A program made the position numbers and the translations under genes. DNA of 21,160 bases from Thermoplasmatota archaeon. GTDB taxonomy: Archaea > Thermoplasmatota > Thermoplasmata > Thermoplasmatales > Thermoplasmataceae. Numbering within the stretch: the first letter of the stretch is position 1; every line of letters begins with the position of its first letter. The notes beneath the pieces were generated by a model. It was not told the DNA's origin. It saw only the letters and a list, made by a program, of their open reading frames with translations, and ran no database searches. Shown one piece after another: positions 6,479 through 14,290 of the stretch. The stretch covers positions 1-21,160 of the forward strand of contig JAMCUV010000001.1 in NCBI GenBank assembly GCA_023379345.1, given 5' to 3'.

Positions 6479-6957
6479 CGGGGAGCTCTTTAGTCTGGTT
6501 GGCGACAAGCATCTATCTTTTTCCATGCTATCGCAAATCTAGAAAGAAAAATTTTTGGCCATTCTCTAGGACTGATGTATACTAAAATGACTGCCTCCAC
6601 TAACTCTCGAAGAGACGCTCTGAAAATATTGACAAGGCAAAATGCGGACGAAAAATTATTATTTCATCTAAGATGTCTGCATCTTTGGGGCCAAATACAA
6701 ATGAAGCCATTCTTTCTGCGGAATACAACCTGCGTTCCCCGGGGTAAAGAATGGTTGCAAATGCGAAAAATACGTCTTCCGAAACGAGTGGAGTTTATAT
6801 AAATGAGAGCAACTCACGAGCATTTATGGCAGGGAACTTTCTTTAAACTCCAAGAACACGTCATATGCAGATTTCATCCAATAGAGAATATCCGAGAAGT
6901 TCCGATCTTAGCACATGGAGATGGAAAATTACCTGATCTAAAGAGGAAAATGAAATT
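6479..6957. other. Long intergenic region between pdxS and the glycosyltransferase
   Basis: About 480 nt with no convincing gene. A plus-strand frame at 6575-6802 (75 codons) has no Shine-Dalgarno site, no well-placed TATA box and a composition unlike a folded protein, so I do not call it. A strong TATA sequence at 6793-6802 suggests a transcript starting near 6826 with a leader of about 130 nt. That leader contains two tiny frames, 6826-6846 (6 residues) and 6865-6936 (23 residues). No clear RNA gene was recognised. Confidence 0.5.
6793..6802 (+). promoter_or_regulatory. Strong TATA box upstream of the glycosyltransferase
   Basis: GTTTATATAAAT contains a near-ideal archaeal TATA box. About 28 nt downstream an ATG (6826) opens a six-codon frame, so transcription probably begins there and continues into the glycosyltransferase with a long leader. 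Confidence 0.5.
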
Positions 6958-8817
6958 ATGAAACTTGAAAGGGAGGACACTTTAAGAGTCGCGTACATGG
7001 TTATGGCCGGCCTCATGTTTACGGGTGCATTCACAGCGTGGAATACTGCTGGTTACCTCAACATCTATGCGTGGGTAATTGAATGGGCAGAAATTTTCCT
7101 TGCATTTTACTTCATAGTGGCAGCCACCTTGGACTCGAAATCTATTCAAGCAAGGGGAGCAAAAATAATGATGGCAGTATCTGTAGCCATATTTCTACTC
7201 TCCATAAGTTTTACTTTAATCAATCCAAACTCCATGTCTGCAGATGCTCCGTTCACCCCGAACCCATTATTCTACTCAATTTTCGCAGTACCTGTCATAG
7301 CGGCGATTGCCGTGTATATCACGCCAGAAAAAGGGCATAACATCAGGAATATTTCATTAGCTTTCTTTTTAGCTTTCGCCGCTAGTATGATGCTTCTTAC
7401 ATACGTATTTTATCTCACCGGGCCAAGATTGCCCACAGATGAGGCAACACTGAGCTTGTATGCAGGACACATCTTTCTGGAAGGAATGAATCCCTATAAT
7501 CCAAGTTCAACTCTCGAGGCCTTCTCCTATTACCATTTCGCTTACTATTTCGAGACTCCACTGACGACTGGAGGATACGTCAGCACACTTACCTATCCTG
7601 CCCTTTCTTTTCTAATCGTGCTTCCAGCCATAATATTCAATCTCAAACCAACAGTTGTGATGCTGCCATTTTTCCTAATACCTATAATCTTGGTGTGGTA
7701 TAGAGCTTGGTCACTAAAAGAGTGGATGCTGTCAATTTTCATCATGATGGTATTCCTGTCGTTTCCTCTTTACACATCGCAGATAGAGCTTGGGGATTTT
7801 GATATAGTTTGGGTCTCACTCCTTATGGCCTCATATTTTTTCCTGACACGAACCAAGCTATCTGGGGCTTTCTTTGGGGCTTCGCTCTCAGTCAAACAGT
7901 TTCCAGCCATCGTTTTGCCCTTTCTCCTGTACTACATATTCCGCACTTATGGGCTGAAAAAAACCCTAACCTGGGTAATCACTGCCGCTGCCGCATTCCT
8001 GGCAATAAACGGATACTTCATGTTGACCAATCTGCACTTTTTTGTCCACAATCTACTGCAGGATGAACTCTCGCCCTTACTCGGCGTGGGACTTGGGATC
8101 TCGCAGATTTCCTTCCTTGGGTTCATAGATATTCCAAGAGTTTACTTCACGATATCCTTAATTGTAGTTTTTCTGGCTCTGCTGGCAAGCTACATACTTT
8201 TCTATGATAAGTTGAAGTATGCGTTCTTTGCATTTCCAATCCTTATATTCTTCTTCAACTACCGTTTGTTTATCCAGTATCTGGTTTATTGGCTCATAAT
8301 ATCACTCCTGCCTGCAATCGACTTAATCTTTTATAGGCGTAACCATGTAAAGGATCAAGGCACATCCAAATCCCGTACAATCCAAATTTCAAGAAACCAC
8401 AGAAATCTCAGGATCCTGGCAGTGTTCATTATCGTTGTAATGGCCATGGGAGTTGCCGTAGGATATCATGAAGGGGTTTCCCAGAATTCCGGACACTTCA
8501 CGATCAATTCAGTTGAATTTGTAAAATACAACAGCACAGGTTTCGTCGAAGAAGCCGTTGTCAACCTCACCTTTTCTGGAAATAATGTCAACCAAACACC
8601 GGTTCTTTTTAGATTTATAATCCCTGGTGGAATAATATATGTAAACACATGTCTCTGGGAACCAGAAAACGGCACAACTCTCCAATCGGGACACCCTGCG
8701 TCAGTTGCGATAGTTCCATTACATCCACTCTATTCTTTCCAGCGCAGTTCTCCATATAGGCTTGTTGCCTATTACAACACAATACAGGGTGCTTATTCCC
8801 ACGATCTTTCCATTTAA
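6958..8817 (+). CDS. GT-C-like polytopic membrane glycosyltransferase (GT87-like)
   Basis: A 619-residue protein with about eleven or twelve membrane helices and a C-terminal extracytoplasmic domain (about 505-619). The first outer loop holds D161-E162 in a P-T-D-E-A context followed by N-P-Y-N-P, as expected for the acidic catalytic loop of lipid-phosphosugar-dependent GT-C enzymes. Residues 279-320 (GDFD, then a short loop and SGAFFGASLSVKQFP) match the conserved core of the GT87/DUF2029 group. It probably transfers a sugar from a dolichyl-phosphate donor to a glycolipid or glycoprotein on the outer face. The substrate cannot be told. Shine-Dalgarno GAGG (6943-6946) precedes the ATG by 11 nt. 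The gene stands alone between two long gaps and seems more AT-rich than its neighbours, so it may be an accessory acquisition. Confidence 0.72.
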   Translation: MKLEREDTLRVAYMVMAGLMFTGAFTAWNTAGYLNIYAWVIEWAEIFLAFYFIVAATLDSKSIQARGAKIMMAVSVAIFLLSISFTLINPNSMSADAPFTPNPLFYSIFAVPVIAAIAVYITPEKGHNIRNISLAFFLAFAASMMLLTYVFYLTGPRLPTDEATLSLYAGHIFLEGMNPYNPSSTLEAFSYYHFAYYFETPLTTGGYVSTLTYPALSFLIVLPAIIFNLKPTVVMLPFFLIPIILVWYRAWSLKEWMLSIFIMMVFLSFPLYTSQIELGDFDIVWVSLLMASYFFLTRTKLSGAFFGASLSVKQFPAIVLPFLLYYIFRTYGLKKTLTWVITAAAAFLAINGYFMLTNLHFFVHNLLQDELSPLLGVGLGISQISFLGFIDIPRVYFTISLIVVFLALLASYILFYDKLKYAFFAFPILIFFFNYRLFIQYLVYWLIISLLPAIDLIFYRRNHVKDQGTSKSRTIQISRNHRNLRILAVFIIVVMAMGVAVGYHEGVSQNSGHFTINSVEFVKYNSTGFVEEAVVNLTFSGNNVNQTPVLFRFIIPGGIIYVNTCLWEPENGTTLQSGHPASVAIVPLHPLYSFQRSSPYRLVAYYNTIQGAYSHDLSI

Positions 8818-9251
8818 AAGCCCCTCTATTTATGTTCATCAACATCTGGTAAATTTAACCAATTGCGATTTCCGCTGGCATACATTAATGAAACAGGCTA
8901 GATTGTAAATTGCTTCGTGTGTGCCTCATGCGTAAAGTCAGAGGGCTCAGTATGTAGGACAGATTACCCCCTGGCTCCCAGGAAACCAAGCCTTTGCAGA
9001 TTCTGCCTGCAACCATTGAAGTGGAGTGACACTCGCGAAAGCTATGGGATAATGTCGCCAACTGTGCCGGGCAATACTGAATCCAATCCGAATCATTCAT
9101 TAGAAATAGTCAACCCCCAGCATAGAATGTTTCTTAAAACAGATCGGTCAATTCAGCAATCAGTAATGTATGGGGGTTAGAATATCAAATCTTTATGCAT
9201 TGTACTTCTCAATCTCGCAAGTGTTAAATCGAAAGGCACATTGATCAAAAT
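8818..9251. other. Intergenic region between the glycosyltransferase and UDGb
   Basis: This stretch of 434 nt has no confident gene. A plus-strand frame open from 8902 (GTG at 8917) to 9180 would encode up to 87 residues with CASC and CRFC pairs about 22 residues apart, like a zinc ribbon, but its second half looks random and no promoter or Shine-Dalgarno site supports it. An 8-bp inverted repeat, AACCCCCA (9112-9119) and TGGGGGTT (9171-9178), encloses 51 nt. The last part holds a weak TATA-like TTAAAT near 9224 that suits a leaderless UDGb start at 9252. Confidence 0.4.
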
Positions 9252-9953
9252 ATGCCCATTGGCCAGGAGGACACCGAATCACCATGCATCGACCTAGGAA
9301 ACAGGATAATCTCATGCAAAAAATGCCCAAGGCTGGTGCTTTACAGGCAGAGCGTTTCGATTTCAGCTAAGCGGTATCCTGGACAGGAATTCTGGCGGAA
9401 ACCCGTTCCTGGATACGGAGACGTGAAAGGGAGACTTCTGATTGTAGGAATGGCTCCAGCAGCTTCTGGCGGTAACAGGACAGGCCGGGTGTTCACAGGT
9501 GACAAGAGTGCGCAGTTTCTCGTGTCCGCACTGTTCAAATCCGGTTTTTGCAATCAGCCCACATCCGAGGCAAGAGACGACGGCTTAAGATATCTTGATG
9601 CGTATGTCACAGCAGCTGTAAAATGCGTGCCGCCCGACAACAAACCAACATTAGCAGAACTGGACAACTGCTTACCCTACCTTAAGGAGGAGATCAGCTG
9701 CATGCCTAATCTAAAGGCGATTCTTGTTCTGGGGCGATTTGCGTTTGAAAGCATTGTAAGAATATTTTGCTCAATGGGTTATAATGTATCCAGGTCATCT
9801 TTCCAAAATAGGAGCTTCCTGGATGTCGGAAACGTCAGGATATTCATGTCCTTTCATCCTTCACCAAGAAATGTGAATACTGGGAAGCTATCCGAAGATT
9901 CATTCATGCAGACGCTTCTCGGGATAAGAGAATACCTGAAGAAAACCCAATAA
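9252..9953 (+). CDS. Family-5 uracil-DNA glycosylase (UDGb)
   Basis: A 233-residue base-excision repair enzyme that removes uracil and related deaminated bases, useful in a hot, acid-living cell. Motif 1 reads G66-M-A-P-A and continues with GGNRTGRVFTGD (73-84). The second motif is H202-P-S-P-R-N-V-N-T-G. These are hallmarks of family 5, which lacks the catalytic Asp or Asn of other families at motif 1. Four cysteines, C22, C25, C125 and C140, fit the [4Fe-4S] cluster of the thermophilic UDGs. Length and motifs indicate a complete gene. It has no obvious operon partner. Confidence 0.92.
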   Translation: MPIGQEDTESPCIDLGNRIISCKKCPRLVLYRQSVSISAKRYPGQEFWRKPVPGYGDVKGRLLIVGMAPAASGGNRTGRVFTGDKSAQFLVSALFKSGFCNQPTSEARDDGLRYLDAYVTAAVKCVPPDNKPTLAELDNCLPYLKEEISCMPNLKAILVLGRFAFESIVRIFCSMGYNVSRSSFQNRSFLDVGNVRIFMSFHPSPRNVNTGKLSEDSFMQTLLGIREYLKKTQ

Positions 9954-9986
9954 TTTAATAAGTGGAAAATACCCCGTAAGCAATAA

Positions 9987-9993
9987 TTTATAC
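9987..9993 (+). promoter_or_regulatory. TATA box of the TauE/SafE gene
   Basis: TTTATAC is centred 25 nt before ATG 10015 but only 13 nt before ATG 10003. By the spacing rule seen at three other promoters in the window, translation should start at 10015. Confidence 0.55.
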
Positions 9994-10014
9994 AATTGCA
10001 CGATGAACCCCGTA

Positions 10015-10992
10015 ATGTCATCGCTTCTGTTCATTGCCGCCAAGTTCCTGTCAATTGTTGTTGGCGGCGTATTTGCTGGTGTCCTCGGTTCCCTGACCGG
10101 TCTTGGCGGGGCAACCGTTCTCGTACCCCTTCTCACCCTTTTCTACGGAGTTCCAATTATTTACGCAACCGGCGCAAGCTTGATTTCAACCATTGCGACA
10201 TCGGCAGGCTCAGCAAGCGCATATACAAAGCAGAAGATTACCAACATAAAGGTTGGAGTTGGTCTTGAAATCGCCACAACAACCGGTGCAATCGTTGGTT
10301 CTCTCACTGCCGTGGAAGTATATGATCACAAATTGCAGTGGATTATCTATGTAATCTTCGGGCTCGTCTTATTGATGTCTTTGATACCAACTGTGCAGAG
10401 GGGGAAGTATGAAGTTCCTCAGGACAGAAAAGCTGACTGGTCTTCAAAGCTATTCCAGCTAGCCGGTTCCTACCATGATGCCAGATTGAAGAAGCAGGTG
10501 AACTACGTTGGAGTCAGATGGTGGCTGGCAGAGCTGATCATGTTCTTCGCAGGGGTGATTTCCGGCCTTCTGGGAATCGGCTCAGGGGCACTGAAGGTTC
10601 TGGGAATGGACTGGGCAATGAATTTGCCAATGAAAGTTACCACAACGACCAGCAATTTTATGATAGGAATAACCGCCGCGACCGGGAGTTCAATTTACTG
10701 GTACGAGGGATACATACAGCTTTTCCTGGCCGCCGCAGCTGCCATAGGCGTTCTGCTTGGTTCCTTCATAGGAGCAAAGATCCTTGTGAGAATCACGAAT
10801 AAGGACATCAGGTGGATATTCTTCGGAATTCTTTCATTTCTGGGTGTTGAGATGCTATTGAAGGGACTGATCACCGACAGGATCCTCATAATAAGTTCTG
10901 CTCTGGAGGTCGCCATATCATTGATTGCAGCAGTGGCTATGATCGGTGGTCTTTATGTGAAAAACCAGAGGGGTGAGAATATTGCCTCGTGA
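10015..10992 (+). CDS. TauE/SafE-family anion exporter
   Basis: A 325-residue membrane protein of the sulfite/sulfonate exporter family with about eight helices. It shows the internal duplication typical of the family: a glycine-rich GVFAGVLGSLTGLGG segment near residues 18-32 and its counterpart GVISGLLGIGSGALK near 181-195. The substrate is not readable from sequence. Sulfite, sulfoacetate or another small anion is typical for the family. The start at 10015 is chosen by TATA spacing, and an ATG four codons upstream is the alternative (329 residues). The next gene, a DUF1634 protein, overlaps its end. The two are often neighbours in archaea and probably form one transport system. Confidence 0.88.
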   Translation: MSSLLFIAAKFLSIVVGGVFAGVLGSLTGLGGATVLVPLLTLFYGVPIIYATGASLISTIATSAGSASAYTKQKITNIKVGVGLEIATTTGAIVGSLTAVEVYDHKLQWIIYVIFGLVLLMSLIPTVQRGKYEVPQDRKADWSSKLFQLAGSYHDARLKKQVNYVGVRWWLAELIMFFAGVISGLLGIGSGALKVLGMDWAMNLPMKVTTTTSNFMIGITAATGSSIYWYEGYIQLFLAAAAAIGVLLGSFIGAKILVRITNKDIRWIFFGILSFLGVEMLLKGLITDRILIISSALEVAISLIAAVAMIGGLYVKNQRGENIAS

Positions 10993-11380
10993 CGTAAACA
11001 TCGACAGAATAGCTAGCTATACCCTGAGATCCGGCGTGCTGCTCAGTGTAAGTTTAATTATATTGGGCATCATCCTGATATTTGTCAAGGGGGAGGCTTC
11101 TGGCTACAATATATCCCAGATCTCAGATTTCCATAATATGACCATAAACTCGAAGATCATCTCACTCTCATTTTCCGGAATTGGAGCTGGTCTTGCCCAT
11201 CTGGACGGATTCTACTTCATTACGGTGGGCCTGTGGGTCCTGATCTTCACACCAATATCAGTGGTTGTGCTGTCCATTGTAACGTTCGTAGCAGAGGAAA
11301 ACAGGCTCTACCTCATAATGGCAATAATAGTTCTTTTCAACCTGTTCTTTGCCATGTTAGTGATACCCAGACTCATGTGA
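10982..11380 (+). CDS. DUF1634 family membrane protein
   Basis: A 132-residue protein with three membrane helices (about 15-37, 73-95 and 101-127), matching the small DUF1634 proteins that commonly follow TauE/SafE genes. It is probably an accessory subunit of the exporter. I place the start at TTG 10982, inside the end of the TauE gene, because a Shine-Dalgarno tract GAGGGGTGA (10968-10976) lies at correct spacing before it. The upstream GTG at 10973 is part of that tract. Coupled translation with TauE is likely. A 9-bp inverted repeat spans its stop codon. Confidence 0.8.
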   Translation: MPRDVNIDRIASYTLRSGVLLSVSLIILGIILIFVKGEASGYNISQISDFHNMTINSKIISLSFSGIGAGLAHLDGFYFITVGLWVLIFTPISVVVLSIVTFVAEENRLYLIMAIIVLFNLFFAMLVIPRLM

Positions 11381-11395
11381 CGGAATGTCACATGA
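11373..11395. promoter_or_regulatory. 9-bp inverted repeat ahead of the GltD-like gene
   Basis: TCATGTGAC-ggaat-GTCACATGA is a perfect 9-bp inverted repeat with a 5-nt loop. It overlaps the DUF1634 stop and ends 23 nt before the TATA box of the next gene. As RNA it would be a stable hairpin at the end of the transporter mRNA. As DNA it is well placed as an activator or repressor site for the GltD-like gene. Confidence 0.5.
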
Positions 11396-11418
11396 TTAGC
11401 TCCTGTCCTGAAAAAATG

Positions 11419-11425
11419 TTTATAA
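11419..11425 (+). promoter_or_regulatory. TATA box of the GltD-like gene
   Basis: TTTATAA is centred 36 nt before ATG 11458, which implies a short leader of about 10-12 nt rather than a strictly leaderless mRNA. Confidence 0.5.
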
Positions 11426-11457
11426 TTGATCTGTTGATGCAGGTATAGGGTCAGCAG

Positions 11458-12912
11458 ATGCTTAATTTTGAGCGAGTTAAAATATCCCATGAGGACCCCG
11501 CCGCAAGGGTCAAGAGTTTCACTCTGGAGCCTGTCAGGGAATACTCGACAGAAGAGGCTACGGCGGAAGCCAGCCGTTGCATAGGGTGCAACATTTGCAC
11601 ACAAGCCTGTCCAGCAAGCCTGGATATTGGCGGTTATATAAAAAGCACTGCTGTGGGTGATCCTGCACAAACGGTCAGGATCGTATTCGAGAATCTTCCG
11701 TTTCCCGCAATAATCGGGAGAGTCTGCACCCATTTATGTGAAGACATCTGCGTGCTTTATGACACCGGCGGACCCATAGCAATCCGGCATCTTAAGAGGT
11801 ACGCAGCAGATCAGTTTCCTGATTACGGGAAGATACTTGATCTTCCACGCAAGAAATTTGTCGGTAAAAGGGTTGCAGTAATTGGAGGTGGCCCATCAGG
11901 ATTAACCGCGGCCTTTTATCTGACAATTCAGGGTGTCAGGGTTACGCTTTTTGAAAAACTTCCCGCTCTGGGTGGGTTCATGAAAACCGGCATTCCACGT
12001 TATCGACTTCCTCAGGAAACTCTGGACAAGGAAATAGGCTTCATAACTTCACAGGGAGTCGATGTTCATCTGGGTACGGAAATCGGGAAAGATATTCAGT
12101 TCTCACAGATAATGAACGAATACGATGCTGTTTATATGGCAGTCGGAAACCAGACGCCCCACATGACCGGTACTCCAGGAAGCGATGCCGTGAATGTTAT
12201 GCATGCTACGGAGTTCCTGAGGAAAGCAAGCTTCGGGGAGCACGTAGATGTTGGTAAGAATGTTGCTATCATAGGAGGGGGCTTTACAGCAAACGATTCC
12301 TCACGGACATCACTCAGGCTGGGAGCCAAGAATGTTGTCATAATGTACAGAAGGAGAGATGTGGATCGCCCCGGATATCCCACAATGAATGCCGATGAGG
12401 AACTTGAGGAAGCAGAAGAGGAGAATGTCAAGTATGTGTGGGAAGTAACTCCATTCGAATACGTAAAGGAAGGCAACAGGGTTACAAAACTCAGATACTG
12501 GCAGAACGAGATGGTTGCAGAAAAGGGTGGCCGTGCCAAACCTGTTCCAATCAAGGATAAGGTGCTGGAAATGGATGTTGATCTTGTGATCGAAGCAACT
12601 GGCCAGGAAACTGACTATTCATTCATGGGAGATGAATTCGCAAAGATGCTCAGGCTCACGCCTCACGGACAGCCAATTGTTGACGAGAATAACATGACCT
12701 CAATCCCCGGTCTCTTCTCGGGTGGAGATTCCACAAACTCCAACAGAGACCTTATCAGTGCGGTAAGAGACGCCGATCTGGCTGTAAATGGAATTCTCCA
12801 GTATCTCAATGCAATGGACCAGGTGTCTGAGGAATGGCTCCCAATCCTGGACAGATGGAAAAAATATTCTCCGGTTTCGGCAAAAATAGCATATGCCGAA
12901 CGCGGAATGTAA
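11458..12912 (+). CDS. GltD-like NAD(P)H oxidoreductase with Fe-S domain
   Basis: A 484-residue iron-sulfur flavoprotein of the glutamate synthase small-subunit family. The N-terminal helical domain carries two cysteine groups, C41/C44/C47/C51 and C90/C94/C98, for [4Fe-4S] clusters. An FAD-binding GGGPSG motif follows at 143-148, an NAD(P)H-binding GGGFTAND at 273-280 with an arginine-rich YRRR (297-300) that favours NADPH, and a closing FAD motif GLFSGGDS (418-425). It would pass electrons from NAD(P)H to a partner. No GltB-type large subunit is present in the window, so the partner is unknown. Options are a separate glutamate synthase, an NfnB-like ferredoxin reductase role, or a sulfur/disulfide reductase role. 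It ends 6 nt from the convergent serS stop. Confidence 0.88.
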   Translation: MLNFERVKISHEDPAARVKSFTLEPVREYSTEEATAEASRCIGCNICTQACPASLDIGGYIKSTAVGDPAQTVRIVFENLPFPAIIGRVCTHLCEDICVLYDTGGPIAIRHLKRYAADQFPDYGKILDLPRKKFVGKRVAVIGGGPSGLTAAFYLTIQGVRVTLFEKLPALGGFMKTGIPRYRLPQETLDKEIGFITSQGVDVHLGTEIGKDIQFSQIMNEYDAVYMAVGNQTPHMTGTPGSDAVNVMHATEFLRKASFGEHVDVGKNVAIIGGGFTANDSSRTSLRLGAKNVVIMYRRRDVDRPGYPTMNADEELEEAEEENVKYVWEVTPFEYVKEGNRVTKLRYWQNEMVAEKGGRAKPVPIKDKVLEMDVDLVIEATGQETDYSFMGDEFAKMLRLTPHGQPIVDENNMTSIPGLFSGGDSTNSNRDLISAVRDADLAVNGILQYLNAMDQVSEEWLPILDRWKKYSPVSAKIAYAERGM

Positions 12913-12918
12913 TGGCAA

Positions 12919-14247
12919 TCAGTTGCTGACGAAGTCAAATCCAGTATAGGGGACCAGCGCCTCCGGTATCTCGAAACCGCTTCCATCGTCCCGCTGGAAA
13001 TTTTCCATTATGGCAACCATCACCCTAGTGGTTGCAATTGCCGTGCTGTTAAGGGTATGCACAAACCTGTTCCCGTCTTTCGTTCTGAATTTTATTCCCA
13101 GGGAACGTGCCTGGTAATCAGTATCGTTTGACGCCGATACCACTTCCCTGAACTTTCCCTGAGACGGGAACCAAGCCTCGATATCATACTTCTTTGCAGC
13201 AAGGTTTCCGAGCTCGCCGGAACAGACATTAACCACACGATATGGGATGCGCAGGTTCTTGAATAGGTTCTCAGCGTTACCGAGAATCTCCTCGAGGAAC
13301 TCCCATGACTGGTCCGGGTGGCAGAACACGAACTGTTCAATCTTTGTGAACTGATGAACCCTGAATATTCCCTTGGTATCCTTTCCATGGGCGCCTGCTT
13401 CCCTCCTGAAGCATGGTGATATCCCTGCTATCCTCACCGGCAGTTCCCTTTCATCCAGTGTTTCGTCCATGAGCATTGAAGCTATTGGGTGCTCAGATGT
13501 TGAGATGAGGTAAAGGTCTTCGCCCTCAATCTTGTAAAGAGTATCCTTGAAGGTCTCCATGTCAGTGGCGCCATCCATTGAACGGTAATTCAGCATGTAT
13601 GGCGGTTCCACAACGGTGAATCCACGCTCTGACAGGTAATCCACTGCGTAGTTCATCAGTGCAAGTTCAAGTTTGACAAGCCTGTTTTTGATGTAGAAGA
13701 ATCTTGCTCCTGCCGTTTTCCCTGCTCTTTCAAGATCGGCAAGATTGAGTCTCTGCATTAGATCCACATGACTCTCCGGCCGTTTGTCTATTACGGAGTA
13801 CTGCCCCATATTTGCAGTTGATGATTTGTAGTACTCCACATCTTCCTCCATGACGCGGGCAAGTCCCCAGTTCCTCACAACAACATTGTTCTCGTCACCC
13901 TTGCAGACAGGTGCGCTTTCACTGAGTAAATTTGGAATAAGCTTTGCCACCACATCCCTGTCGGTTTCTATTATTTTCTGCCTGCTTTCAAGCTTCTCAA
14001 TTTCCAGATTGAGCTGCCTGACCTGGTCCTTCAGTTCATCCGCTCCGTTGCCAGCCTTAATGGCATCCGATATCTTTGCTGTCAGGATATTCTTCTGGTG
14101 CTTGAGGTCATTCACTGATCGCAGGTTCTCTCTCCATTCTCCGTCAAGTTCAAAGAACCTGTCGATTGTGGTGGCATCCGAACCTCTGGCCTTTGCTGAT
14201 TTATAAAAGATGTCAGGGTTATCCCTGAGAAGCTTGATATCTATCAT
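12919..14247 (-). CDS. serS: Serine-tRNA ligase
   Basis: SerRS charges tRNA-Ser (and tRNA-Sec where present). The 442-residue protein is the common form, not the rare methanogen type. An N-terminal coiled coil (about 30-100) grips the long variable arm of the tRNA. The class II core shows TSEHP (250-254), motif 2 with F280-R-R-E-A-G, the SASNDTDYQAR segment (371-381), and a motif 3 ending in TTR (406-408) followed by VAIMEN. A TATA box centred 23 nt before the ATG indicates a leaderless transcript. The gene is monocistronic and convergent with the GltD-like gene. Confidence 0.97.
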   Translation of the reverse strand: MIDIKLLRDNPDIFYKSAKARGSDATTIDRFFELDGEWRENLRSVNDLKHQKNILTAKISDAIKAGNGADELKDQVRQLNLEIEKLESRQKIIETDRDVVAKLIPNLLSESAPVCKGDENNVVVRNWGLARVMEEDVEYYKSSTANMGQYSVIDKRPESHVDLMQRLNLADLERAGKTAGARFFYIKNRLVKLELALMNYAVDYLSERGFTVVEPPYMLNYRSMDGATDMETFKDTLYKIEGEDLYLISTSEHPIASMLMDETLDERELPVRIAGISPCFRREAGAHGKDTKGIFRVHQFTKIEQFVFCHPDQSWEFLEEILGNAENLFKNLRIPYRVVNVCSGELGNLAAKKYDIEAWFPSQGKFREVVSASNDTDYQARSLGIKFRTKDGNRFVHTLNSTAIATTRVMVAIMENFQRDDGSGFEIPEALVPYTGFDFVSN

Positions 14248-14266
14248 CTGTACTGTTATTTTGAGA

Positions 14267-14273
14267 TTATAAA
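14267..14273 (-). promoter_or_regulatory. TATA box of serS
   Basis: The minus strand reads TTTATAA centred 23 nt before ATG 14247, giving a predicted leaderless serS mRNA. Confidence 0.65.
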
Positions 14274-14290
14274 TAAATTATGTTATGGAA

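Noticed and set aside
6575..6802. 75-codon plus-strand frame between pdxS and the glycosyltransferase
   Set aside because: It has no Shine-Dalgarno site or correctly placed TATA box, its composition is random-looking, and its end runs into a strong TATA box.
8885..9180. SRP RNA or RNase P RNA in the gap before UDGb
   Set aside because: None of the conserved core sequences of either RNA could be found on either strand.
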